This document shows, piece after piece, positions 20,105-30,529 of a stretch of 64,000 nucleotides of DNA. The stretch is from Macrostomum hystrix (taxonomy: Eukaryota; Platyhelminthes; Macrostomidae). A program made the translations under genes and the position numbers. Position 1 is the first letter of the stretch, and each line of letters opens with the position of its first letter. The notes beneath the pieces were generated by a model that was not told the DNA's origin, searched no databases, and worked only from the letters and a program-made list of their open reading frames with translations. The stretch is from assembly GCA_950097015.1 (NCBI GenBank), contig CATNEN010000037.1, positions 1,364,001-1,428,000 on the forward strand, given 5' to 3'.

Positions 20105-23100
20105 ATGCGCGTCAATCTGCTGCTTCTAGGCAGCTGCGCAGCCTCCTTCTGCCTGGGCTGCCTCATCAGTGTTGGCCTGCTCACAAGCTGGGGCCCGAAT
20201 TATAAAGCTTCCAATTCGAGTCCGCTGACCGAAGACGAATTCGAGCCGCCGGCTGGCCCGCTTCGGCCGGTTCAAGCGTCCGCGGCTAAGAGGAGAACTC
20301 TATTGCAGCGGCCCATCAAAGATCCGCTGTGGTCGCGAGTTCGAATCTTTTGCTGGGTGCTCACATCACCGAAGAATCACGCGACTAAGGCCTATCATCA
20401 GATGGCCACCTGGTTGAGGAGATGCAATGGCTTCGCTTTTATGACAACTAGGCCCGACCCGTTCCTGCCAACTGTGGGTCAGTTCTCCCTGCCAACTTAT
20501 GCTGATCCCATCCTATTTATCAGTTCTCCCTGATCCCCAGCAGCTTATCCCATTCTATGGGTCAGTTCTCCCTGATCCTCAGCAGCTTATCCAATTCTAT
20601 GGGTCAGTTCTCCCTGATCCTCAGCAGCTTATCCCATTCTATGGGTCAGTTCTCCCTGATCCCCAGCAGCTTATCCCATTCTATGGGTCAGTTCTCCCTG
20701 ATCCTCAGCAGCTTATCCAATTCTATGGGTCAGTTCTCCCTTATCCTCAGCAGCTTATCCCATTCTATGAGCCTGGTCTCCCTGATCCTCAGCAGCTTAT
20801 CCCATTCTATGGGTCAGTTCTACCTGATCATCAGCAGCTTATCCCATTCTATGGGTCAGTTCTACCTGATCATCAGCAGCTTATCCCATTCTATGAGCCT
20901 GGTCTACCTGATCATCAGCAGCTTATCCCATTCTATGGGTCAGTTCTCCCTGATCCTCAGCAGCTTATCCCATTCTATGGGTCAGTTCTCCCTGATCCTC
21001 AGCAGCTTATCCCATTCTATGAGCCTGGTCTCCCTGATCCTCAGCAGCTTATCCCATTCTATGGGTCAGTTCTACCTGATCATCAGCAGCTTATCCCATT
21101 CTATGGGTAACGTTTCCCAGATCCCTTGCAAATTATCCCACTCTTTATGTCAGTTCTCCCATAGTGTCTCGTGCTCATCTTATCATTAGAGACAGTACTC
21201 CCTGATTTATCGGTACCTATCCCATAGTGAAGAAAACTGTTAATTTTTTAATCTAATAAATATCCCATCTCATCCATGCCCACTCAGTCCTAGGTGTCTC
21301 GGAAGGCCGGGATAACCTTTGGCAGAAGACTCGCGCCTCCCTACTCTATATTCGTCACAGCGATCATCACCTGACTAACTATGACTACTTTTTCAAAGCC
21401 GACGACGACACCTACGCTGTGATGGACAATCTGCGGAGCCTGCTAGCCGCGGCCGATCCGGAGACTCCCCTGTACGTGGGGCGCCGGTTTCGACCGTTCG
21501 TCCGGCAGGGCTACATGTCCGGCGGAGCCGGCTACGTTCTGTCCAGGGCGGCTGTGCGACGCTTAGCCGATTTCGGACAGACTAGCCGAGAGGCGGCTTG
21601 CCTGCACGGCCATTTTAAAAGCGAGGATGTCAACCTGGGTGAGCGGCTCGTTGTTAGGATAACTTGTCAATTGGTTCAGCTGCATTTTTGGACTGGGAAT
21701 ATTTAGATTCTTCTTGTGGTGACTGCGTTTCGTGCAGGGTGGGGTATTGAGGGTGTTATTTCTCTCTCTCTCTCTCAGAATGTACTCGCGCATGTGCGTA
21801 CTCTGGAGCGCGTGCACGCTCAGAGGTAGCGGCTGATTGGTCAGCCTAGTCAGGCTGGAAAATAAACTTGTATTTATTGAAAGAGCCAGGCTTGGCCTGC
21901 TCTAAAAATCTTTTCTCTCTGCAAGCCACGCTGACTTCATTACAGTGGCGACGAGGAACTTCAATAGTGTCAAATGCTTTCAGAGCCAGTCCTTCAGTTC
22001 CCAGTCCTTCAGTTCCCAGTCCTTCAGTTCCCAGTCCTTCAGTTCCCAGTCCTTCAGTTCCCAGTCATTCAGTTCCCAGTCATTCAGTTCCCAGTCATTC
22101 AGTTCCCAGTCATTCAGTTCCCTGTCCTTCAGTTCCCAGTCCTTCAGTTCCCAGTCCTTCAGTTCCCAGTCATTCAGTTCCCAGTCATTCAGTTCCCTGT
22201 CCTTCAGTTCCCAGTCCTTCAGTTCCCAGTCCTTCAGTTCCCAGTTCAGTTCAGTCCTTCAGTGCAAATCTGTCAGTGTGTATACTACAGAAGCCCCACG
22301 TACCTGTAATTATTCGACACACCGTTTCTGAATGGCCTCATAGGTGTCTGCCTGGAGATGCTCGGCGTCCGCGTGCTGGACTCCCCGGACAGCCTCGGTC
22401 GGGAGAGATTTCATCCGTTTAGGCCGGAGCACCATCTGGCGCCTGGCGGTCTGCCGTCCGACAACTGGCTGCATCGCTACAACTATTATCCACTGCGAGT
22501 GGTGTGTGCCGATAGCTGCCAGCCGTTATAATTGGCCTAATGCCTCTTCACTTTCCCTCAGTTCCCAATCCCTTTCATTCATATCCCAATCCTAATCCTT
22601 CATTTCCTAATCCTAATCCTTCATTTTCCAATCCTAATTCTTCATTTCCCAACCTAATCCTTCATTTTCCAATCCTAATCCTTCATTTCCCAATCCTAAT
22701 CTTTCATTTCCCAACCTAATCCTTCATATTCCAATCCTAATCCTTCATTTTCCAATCCTAATTCTTCATTTTCCAATCCTAATCCTTCATTTTCCAATCC
22801 TTTTCCTTCATATCCCAATCCTAATCCTTCATTTCCCAATACTAATTCTTCATTTCCCAACCTAATCCTTCATTTTCCAATCCTAATCCTTCATTTCCCA
22901 ATACTAATCCTTCATTTCCCAACCTAATCCTTCATATTCCAATCCTAATCCTTCATTTTCCAATCCTAATCCTTCATTTTCCAATCCTAATCCTTCATTT
23001 TCCAATCCTAATCCTTCATTTCCCAATCCTAATCCTTCATTTCCCAATCCTAATCCTTCATTTCCCAATCCTAATCATTCAGTTCCTAATCCTAATCCTT

Positions 23101-24317
23101 CATTTCCCAATCAGAATCCTTCATTTCCCAACCTAATCTTTCATTTCCCAATCCTAATCATTCATTTCCCAATCCTAATCATTCATTTCCCAATCCCAAT
23201 CCTTCATTTCCCAATCCTAATCATTCCGTTCCCAAACTCAATCCTTGAGTTCCTAATTCTAATATTTTATCTCCTAAAACCTAATTTTTTTAGCTCCTAA
23301 ATCCAAATCTTTTAGCTCCTGAATCCAAATCTTTTAGCTCCTGAATCCAAATCTTTTGGCTCCAAAATCCAAATCTTTTAGCTCCTAAATCCTCATATTT
23401 TTGCTCCAAAATCCAAATCTTTTAGCTCCTGAATCCAAATCTTTTAGCTCCTGAATCCAAATATTTTGGCTCCAAAATCCAAATCTTTTAGCTCCTAAAT
23501 CCTCATATTTTTGCTCCAAAATCCAAATCTTTTAGCTCCTGAATCCAAAACTTTTAGCTCCTGAATCCAAAACTTTTAGCTCCAGGATCCTAATATTTTA
23601 TCTCCTAAATCCTAATTTTTTGCTCCTAAATCCAAATCATTTTTAGCTCCTAAATCCAAATCTTTTAGCTCCTGAATCCAAATCTTTTAGCTCCTAAATC
23701 CTCATCTTTTGGCTCCAAAATCCAAATCTTTTAGCTCCTGAATCCAAAACTTTTAGCTCCTGAATCCAAAACTTTTAGCTCCTGAATCCAAAACTTTTAG
23801 CTCCAGGATCCTAATATTTTATCTCCTAAATCCTAATTTTTTGCTCCTAAATCCAAATCATTTTTAGCTCCTAAATCCAAATCTTTTAGCTCCTGAATCC
23901 AAATCTTTTAGCTCCTAAATCCTCATCTTTTGGCTCCAAAATCCAAATCTTCTAGCTCCTAAATCCTAACTTTTTAGCTCCAGGATCCTAATTTTTAGGA
24001 ATTGAGTGCGACATTTTGCTTCTTTTTCCTAGTTTTCTCTGTCTCTCTACCGTTAGTTGTCCCCATTGAAATGCTTCTAAGCTTCATGTTTGTACTTACG
24101 TGGCTTATCATTATCTTATCTGGCTTAATCCTTCAGTGGAAAGTATTGACTTTTCCCACAGGGTCCGGAGTGCTGCAGCGATACCTCCATAACGTTTCAC
24201 TATGTCACGCCCCGGCAGATGTACGTGCTGGACTTTTTGATTTACAAACTGCGCCGGCCAACTAGTCTTGCCACGGCCTCGCCATTGGCGACTGAGACTA
24301 ACAGTACTGCGCATTAG
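20105..24317 (+). CDS. C1GALT1: Core-1 beta-1,3-galactosyltransferase (C1GALT1-type)
   Basis: There are four exons: 20105-20477, 21288-21638, 22344-22501 and 24162-24317. Phases agree and give 345 residues (human 363). The N-terminus is a signal anchor (hydrophobic at about residues 4-27), so the enzyme is a type II Golgi membrane protein. C1GALT1 adds galactose to O-linked GalNAc, forming the core-1 (T) structure on mucin-type glycoproteins. Family marks are IFCWVLTSPKNH followed by WLRRCN, the DxD-type metal site KADDDTYAVMDN (Asp 163-165), the MSGGAGYVLS motif, KSEDVNLG, and the C-terminal ECCSDTSITFHYV. All three introns hold minisatellites, and intron 2 also an LTR fragment. Whether it is the T-synthase itself or a paralogue cannot be decided here. 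Confidence 0.9.
20478..21110 (+). repeat. 42-bp minisatellite that begins at the C1GALT1 exon 1 donor
   Basis: About 14 units of 42 bp, each containing GGGTCAGTTCTCCCTGATCC. The genuine donor is GTGG/GTCAGTTCTCCCTG, so the first diverged copy is the splice site itself. The last copies fade into TATGGGTAACG near 21105. Confidence 0.93.
21715..21957 (+). mobile_element. LTR plus primer-binding-site remnant of another LTR element
   Basis: A 230-bp block starts TGTGGTGACTG and ends TTCATTACA. It holds an AATAAA at about 21860 and a (TC)n run near 21760. One base after it lies TGGCGACGAGGA, a PBS-like sequence known from gypsy-type elements. No coding sequence follows; a minisatellite begins about 30 bp later. 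It sits in C1GALT1 intron 2 and is unrelated to the LTRs at 1124 and 9011. Confidence 0.6.
21985..22255 (+). repeat. 15-bp minisatellite in C1GALT1 intron 2
   Basis: About 18 copies of CCAGTCCTTCAGTTC, with CCTT/CATT and CAG/CTG variants. Each unit carries the acceptor-like CCTTCAG. It starts just behind the LTR/PBS remnant. Confidence 0.95.
22555..23260 (+). repeat. About 21-bp minisatellite in C1GALT1 intron 3 (left array)
   Basis: About 34 copies of TTCATTTCCCAATCCTAATC and variants (TTTTCC, AACC). It follows 55 bp after the exon 3 donor. Confidence 0.93.
23265..24000 (+). repeat. About 22-bp minisatellite in C1GALT1 intron 3 (right array)
   Basis: About 32 copies of AAATCCAAATCTTTTAGCTC-type units, distinct from the array directly to the left. 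A block of roughly 240 bp is duplicated (compare 23575-23720 with 23805-23960). Confidence 0.93.
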
Positions 24318-25548
24318 AAAATGTGATGGTGTCTTATTTAAAGAATTCCTCATTGTTGCAGGTTTTACCTGTGCTTTTAATGCTTTTTTCTCTTTTCATT
24401 TTTATATTTAACGGGCATTTTGCTTTACAGTCTTTTTAGTTTAACCACTTTAGCCCGATTTGCTTAATATTCTGGCGACACACTTATGCCTCTGGTAATC
24501 TACTCTGTATTTGTGTATTGTGAAATTTTCCTATGTGAATAGTCTATTTTTTGCTAAAATCTGCCTACTAAACTTTTTATAATACAATTTTTGTTTCCCG
24601 GCCTTCTCTTTGTGGTCCTTGGATATGCTTTGTAGCAAAGTTTTAGTTTTTTATATCAAATGATCGCAATATCGTCACACACTGTTATAGCTGCACTTAT
24701 ACTCCTTCATTTAAAGAAGGCATGACCGTTCCTTAAAATTGAATTTTCATACCTTTATTTAACGACAAAAAAATCCATTGCGCTACTTATTTAACGATCA
24801 CTCAATGCAAATAATACTGAGTAATTCTTTTTAGGTTTCGCAAATTCATAAAATAGTGTCGCTGTCTTCTGCCTGTAATCTTGAACCAGATAAAGTTTTA
24901 TTATAACTTATAATGTAAATTCTGATGAGAGATTCAGCATTGCGACAGAGAAATCTTGGTCTTCCATTGGTCCCTTAAAGGTCTCGTAAAGTATGACTTA
25001 GTTCAGTTTTTTAAATATCAAAACGCCTTACAAACATAGGCCTAATGCTCCAAGAATTCCCACAATAAAAGGCACACAAATATTTAGCATTTCCTCTTTT
25101 TGCATAACTAATGACTACTTTATAATGACAGAATTCCAATTGACAAAAAGCGATAAGCAGCTGGCCTAGCCTAGTTTACTTATGGATTGTAAAGCGATGC
25201 AAGTTTGTTTCTTTGCAAGATATAATAATTAGCTATATATACATGCCGCAAAAAATTGAAGTCAATGATGTTTTCAACGTTTTAAACTAACAAGATAACA
25301 TTTTAACAATCTATTTTTAAGTACCAGTAATCAACTGTCATGACCGTTCACCGAGTGGTAATTTTTTTGTTTACGTTGAATTAATTTTACGTGTAGATCT
25401 CTAAGCAAAGTTTTTTGTTTTGATGTATCAACCGTAGTTTTGAAAGTACCAACCAATTTGAATTACTGAGTACTAGTTAAGTTAGAGCGCTATTATCATC
25501 ATATAAAATTCAAACAAACAATAAATAAAATTCAACATCGAATCAATT
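24318..25548. other. AT-rich intergenic region
   Basis: I see no gene, array or transposon between C1GALT1 and the NCBP2AS2-like gene. The 3' UTR of C1GALT1 and the promoter of the next gene must lie here. Confidence 0.5.
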
Positions 25549-28500
25549 ATGCTGCCCAACATAATACTTCGAATTTTTTCGCAGTAAGTAGCATAGCTTT
25601 GCAACTAAAACATTTGGAGTAAATTTCTTTGTGTCACAGTCAGTTTGCTATTTATTTTTTCCATGCCTGATGACCATTGACCTAGCTAACAAAAATCCAT
25701 GTTTGTGTCTTACCACAATCCAGTTAATTTGCCTAGGCTTTGCTGAAGAGTTAAATATACCCCTATATATACGGACTTAAGTGAGATTTAAAAAAATTGA
25801 AAATTAGTTTTCTTCATGAATTTTTTGATAGGTTAGGCCTATCATATATGCACTTGTGACTTGCATTTTATAATCTAACGAATGTATGATCACTAGGCCT
25901 AACTGCCTTAACTTTTAGACTTAGTTGGCCTTCCTGGGTAGTGGGTTGTATTAGGCCTACTTGCACAACAACATGCATGCCCCAAGTCTTATTTCTATAA
26001 CTTGCTAGGTGATAGTTAGCTACCCAAAATAAATGTTGCTTATCCATGCTTTTTATCTTTGCATCTTGGTGCAAGTCACAGACTTGCAGACTGCAGCAAG
26101 TGTTGGATATATTTAGCTAGGCCTAATAATTTAAATTAAGCCACCTTATTGAGTACATTAGGGCCTACCTTTTAAGTAAAATGTGAGTTTTGACCATTCA
26201 CATTTTTATATGCTATATCAAAGTACCATATAAAAGTTGCACAATGTAGCACATATTACAATTTTTAAAGAACATTTTGGGCATTAAAACATAATTTAAA
26301 TGAGAATTTGGCCAAAATAATTTTAAAGATTTTTAAATATGTTTAAAAGTTGATTTAGGCCTAATAACTATAAAAATGCACCCTTACTTTTAGGTTGCTT
26401 TCACAAAATGAGCAGAAGCTTTCTGAACAGGTAAGGAAAGAAATATTATTAGCTAACCTCAATTATAATTAACATTTTACACTATCTATAGTACTCACAC
26501 TGCACTTAATTTTCAGCTATATAGATCACCAATAATTCGACAAGCTGCTAGGATTACAGCTCAAACAATGCTTAAGATGCGCAAATGTGAGTGTTACTTT
26601 CTCTATATAAACCTGTATTGACAAATGTATGGGTTCCTTGACAGACATTTTCTGACAGACATTTTTCACTTTAAGTGAAAATTAAAACAAAAACACAAAC
26701 TCTCAAGCCAGAGTGTATGTCCGACTCTGACGCCTAGCTATGCTTTAAAAAATGTGCAGGATGAATAGTTTCGCCAATGATTTGCTAGGCCTACTGAACA
26801 AACTTTTAAAGTGTGTTCTTGGGGGCTTTTCAGATGCGTCTTATGATCCTATTTCTGCCTCATCTAAAGGCATGGGTCAATTATTTCACCAGACACTGCT
26901 ACAACTGCTTGACGCATGTGAGATGTCCCTGCTACACAATGACACTTCAGACACACAAATTAGTCAACTTTTCAGATATTCTCATTTAAAGTGTGCTTTC
27001 TCTGCTTCTTTGCAGCTTTGGTCATACCATTGACATTAAACAAATGAGTGCTGTGGCCATATACTTGGTCCATGTGACATCAAATTTTAGACACATCTTG
27101 ATGCATGTCCCAGCTACTTTAGTCAAAGACATGTTCAAGTACCAATTTGTAAAGTAACCTTTTTTCTAAACGCCTAAGAAATGAGTGCTTATAGGTATGT
27201 CTATTGTGAAAAGTTTGTGCCTCCATAACTTGCCTGAGCCGTGTTTTTAGCTTTAGTGTTGATAATATGTAAATGAATGTGTTATCAGACAAGATGATGA
27301 ATACGGTTTTAGAAAACCTAATTCACAAACTATAATTTAAAAAATTAATACACTTATTGCTAAATTTTACAATTTTCATACAGTTATACTACTGAATTTA
27401 AGTTATAAATATCCTTAGTTATAAATAACTAAGGATAACTACCCTACTGCTGAAGAGCTGTGGGGTAAAAGGAAAGCAAAAGTATATGCACGTCACGTGT
27501 AGGTTCGGTTGCAAACCTCCCATTTTGGCCAGATCGAATGCCCCTTGTGTCTTTACTGGATGCACAATGTCTGCTGAGTCGCCAGCATCTGCAACGGAAA
27601 AAAGTGTCTGCGTCGACTGCAGTCAACTTGAAGTTTAATATTTGTTCCCTGATTGATTTAAGTACGTGGCTCTAGTCCCTTGACGATTAATACTTTGTGA
27701 CATGACCCTTAAATCGTTCGTTGCCTACCATACCCAATACGAAAATTCACTTTCTGCACCGCACCTTTCGCATGAGTTTTGCTTCGAAAAACCTCATATA
27801 GCAGATATTTTCGTCGATAAAAAAACTTGATAACCGTGCCAAAATATTTTTCAATGAACTCTAAACTCTAAAAACGCATTTTGAGTTCTTGAATCACAAA
27901 ACAACAGTCCAGCATCTGCGCCGTGTCAAAAGTAGCAAAGAAGCAAAAAAGCACACTTTAAATGAGAATATCTGAAAAAGTACTTGACTAATTTGTGTGT
28001 CTGAGGTGTCATTGTATAGCAGGGACATGCGTCAAGCAGTTGTAGCAGTGTCTGGTGAAATAATTGACCCATGCCTTTAGATAAGGCAGAAATAGGATCA
28101 TAAGACGCATCTGAAAAAGCCCCCCAGAACACACTGTAAAAGTTTGTTCAGTAGGCCTAGCAAATCATTGGCGAAACTATTCATCCTGCACATTTTTTAA
28201 AGCATAGCTAGGCGTCAGAGTCGGACATACACTCTGGCTCGAGAGTTCGTGTTTTTGTTTTGATTTTCGCTTAAAGTGAAAAATGTCTGTCGGGGAACCC
28301 ATACATTATTGACAAGGGAGCTGCTGTCACTCTCCATCCTTCAGTGGGTGAGCTGCTGTCACCCTCCATCCTTCAGTGGGTGAGCTGCTGTCACCCTCCA
28401 TCCTTCAGTGGGTGAGCTGCTGTCACCCTCCATCCTTCAGTGAGTGAGCTGTTACCCTCCATCCTTCAGTGAGTGAGCTGTCACCCTCCATCCTTCAGTG

Positions 28501-29096
28501 AGTGAGCTGTTACCCTCCATCCTTCAGTGAGTGAGCTGCTGTCACCCTCCATCCTTCAGTGAGGGAGCTGCTGTTACCCTCCATCCTTCAGTGAGTGAGC
28601 TGCTGTCACCCTCCATCCTTCAGTGAGTGAGCTGTTACCCTCCATCCTTCAGTGAGGGAGCTGCTGTCACCCTCCATCCTTCAGTGAGGGAGCTGCTGTC
28701 ACCCTCCATCCTTCAGTGAGTGAGCTGCTGTCACCCTCCATCCTTCAGTGAGTGAGCTGCTGTCACCCTCCATCCTTCAGTGAGTGAGCTGTCACCCTCC
28801 ATCCTTCAGTGAGTGAGCTGTTACCCTCCATCCTTCAGTGAGTGAGCTGCTGTCACCCTCCATCCTTCAGTGAGTGAGCTGCTGTCACCCTCCATCCTTC
28901 AGTGAGTGAGCTGTCACCCTCCATCCTTCAGTGAGTGAGCTGTCACCCTCCATCCTTCAGTGAGTGAGCTGTCACCCTCCACCCACCCCACTCCGCAGCC
29001 ATCGGTCAGGACGGCAAGTCCCTAACAGACATGATGAGAGAAGAGTTTCAAGCCGGCATTCGCGAAGGGCGTCAAGCGTCGAAACGGCGGCCTTGA
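25549..29096 (+). CDS. NCBP2AS2-like small protein
   Basis: There are four tiny exons, 25549-25583, 26394-26430, 26517-26586 and 28999-29096, flanked by GT and AG with matching phases (2, 0, 1). They give a 79-residue protein. The stretch QKLSEQLYRSPIIRQAARIT resembles the human NCBP2AS2 microprotein (LSES, then PIRRAAQLT). The C-terminus has EEFQAGIREGRQ, comparable to the family's basic tail (FxxELRRGL). The N-terminus (MLPNIILRIFSQLL) is hydrophobic and basic, as for a mitochondrial signal. Human NCBP2AS2 is poorly understood; I infer only homology, not function. Intron 3 (2.4 kb) holds a foldback transposon and a minisatellite. No single exon exceeds 33 codons, so ORF-based gene finding misses this gene. 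Confidence 0.72.
26616..28315. mobile_element. Foldback (Mutator-like) DNA transposon with 9-bp target duplication
   Basis: The element spans 26625-28306 and is flanked on both sides by TATTGACAA (26616-26624 and 28307-28315). Its ends are inverted repeats of roughly 380-390 bp (about 26625-27018 and 27930-28306) that start ATGTATGGGTTCC. They differ by a few substitutions and small indels. The middle ~900 bp is AT-rich and has no transposase. Long terminal inverted repeats with a 9-bp target duplication are the marks of Mutator-like elements, so this is probably a non-autonomous member. It lies in intron 3 of the NCBP2AS2-like gene. Confidence 0.88.
28316..28985 (+). repeat. 24-30-bp minisatellite next to the exon 4 acceptor
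   Basis: About 24 units built on GTGAGCTGCTGTCACCCTCC and ATCCTTCAGTGA, with the GCT deleted in some. The array starts one base after the transposon's target duplication and ends 13 bp before the true acceptor. Each unit holds the pyrimidine tract plus CAG (CCCTCCATCCTTCAG). Confidence 0.94.
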
Positions 29097-29886
29097 ATCA
29101 GGCTTTCGAAACCGGATTCGCTTCTCAGAAATTATCTAAATAAGAACTTTCGCAAGTTGTTTTAGATTTGCGGTGGTATTTCTTTCGTTCTTTCGCCATT
29201 TTTGCAGCCTTTTACGAGCCATAGATTAGCAAATATAGTGAGAGGCATTAGTTGGTCAATCAGTATAGCAGCAATTGGTTCTAGACCTCCTATCCAGACC
29301 TGTGTATCAGTAAGTTTGCCATTTTTCTGTTTCCACTCTGTACATTTTTGCAACGCGCTTTTATTGTATAAAAGTTTCATTCTTAACGTGCTTACAACAC
29401 TGAGCACGAGTATAACTGTCAAGTCAAAGTGATAAATTTGTGCACAATTAAACAATTAATTCTGCTCAAATCTTTTTTGTTTTGTTTTTTTCATTGTTGT
29501 TTAATTTAAAATTGCGAAAATTTGAAATCTTCTGTGACCCACAAAGATGAATTTGAAATAAAAATTATGCATTGCAGAAAAAATACATGTGGTATTGTGA
29601 AGCATTTAAGACATTCAGGGCTGATGGGGGGCGTTTCACAAACCACCCGGGATCTACGAATCCGAAATGCACGAAATGTACTCGTATTTACAGAGATCTA
29701 ACAAATGTTCGCTTTGTCTGTGTCGTCTAGGTCAAACTTTGTCAAACTAAGGTCAAAATTCAGCTGGCCAAACTTTGGGCTAAACCAGTGGATTCAATGT
29801 GAACAAGCGGTGAACATTGATTAGGCCGTGCTGCTCGTATTGTTAAATACCGCCTAGCTTACACCCCACAGTGAGCGCCCGATACA
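29097..29886. other. Intergenic, nothing recognised
   Basis: The sequence is AT-rich. An open frame on the minus strand at 29455-29162 (97 codons) has no family resemblance. No tandem array is present. Confidence 0.45.
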
Positions 29887-29958
29887 GCCGTGATCGTATA
29901 GTGGTTAGTACTTCTCGTTGTGGCCGAGACAACCCAGGTTCGAATCCTGGTCACGGCA
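29887..29958 (+). tRNA. tRNA-His (anticodon GTG)
   Basis: The 72-nt sequence starts GCCGTGA and ends TCACGGCA, which gives a perfect 7-bp acceptor stem and discriminator A. The anticodon stem is TCTCG/CGAGA around the loop TTGTGGC, with anticodon GTG. The T arm CCAGGTTCGAATCCTGG holds a perfect B box, and the A box is GTATAGTGGTTAGTAC. No intron. It closely matches animal tRNA-His. The G at -1 is not encoded, as usual in eukaryotes. It is a real gene rather than a SINE head, because no SINE body follows. Confidence 0.97.
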
Positions 29959-30529
29959 ATTGTGTGAACTCTCGCACAGCGGAAGGGCGCTAATAGTTTT
30001 GTTTAAATTAAATATAGGCAAATGTAACTTTCATGGGTTTACAACTCGACATAAGCTATTAAGCGAAGGCATTAAATTTTAAACCTGCGATCGTACTACT
30101 CATAGTATAGAAGCGATTGGTACCGAATGAACTTGAAAATAGTAATGGTGAAGTGTTCACACCGGTCCGCCAGTGTTTTGCGATCTGTAGCTCACATATT
30201 ATCGATCCTCTCTACTTGGCTAAGCGGCACATAGGGGTGTACATTGAAATGTACACTCCCTCGTTCCTACCTCCTACCCCAGTGCGCACAAGCTCGCCAA
30301 GCCGACCGCCCCAGTTTTATTGCACTGTCTTTCCGCATTCAGTGAACTCTGATTGGATAGCGATTATTTGTTTGATATTTGTTATGCAGCGAAGGCTTAT
30401 ATTTGAGTGTTTGAGGTCAGCTGTAAGAAAATAGTTTTCAATCGATAGATCTATCTTACAATTGTTAGATAAATAGAAAAATCAAATTGGCAAGCAGAAA
30501 AACGGAGAAAAGGTTTTCGGCCAGGAAGA
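29959..30529. other. Intergenic region before the WSC gene
   Basis: No coding sequence is convincing. The region includes the palindrome-like GTGTACATTGAAATGTACAC at 30237-30256 about 280 bp before the next start codon. It should hold the promoter of the WSC gene. Confidence 0.35.

Noticed and set aside
29162-29455. 97-codon minus-strand frame near the tRNA-His gene
   Set aside because: AT-rich, no recognisable motif and no supporting context.
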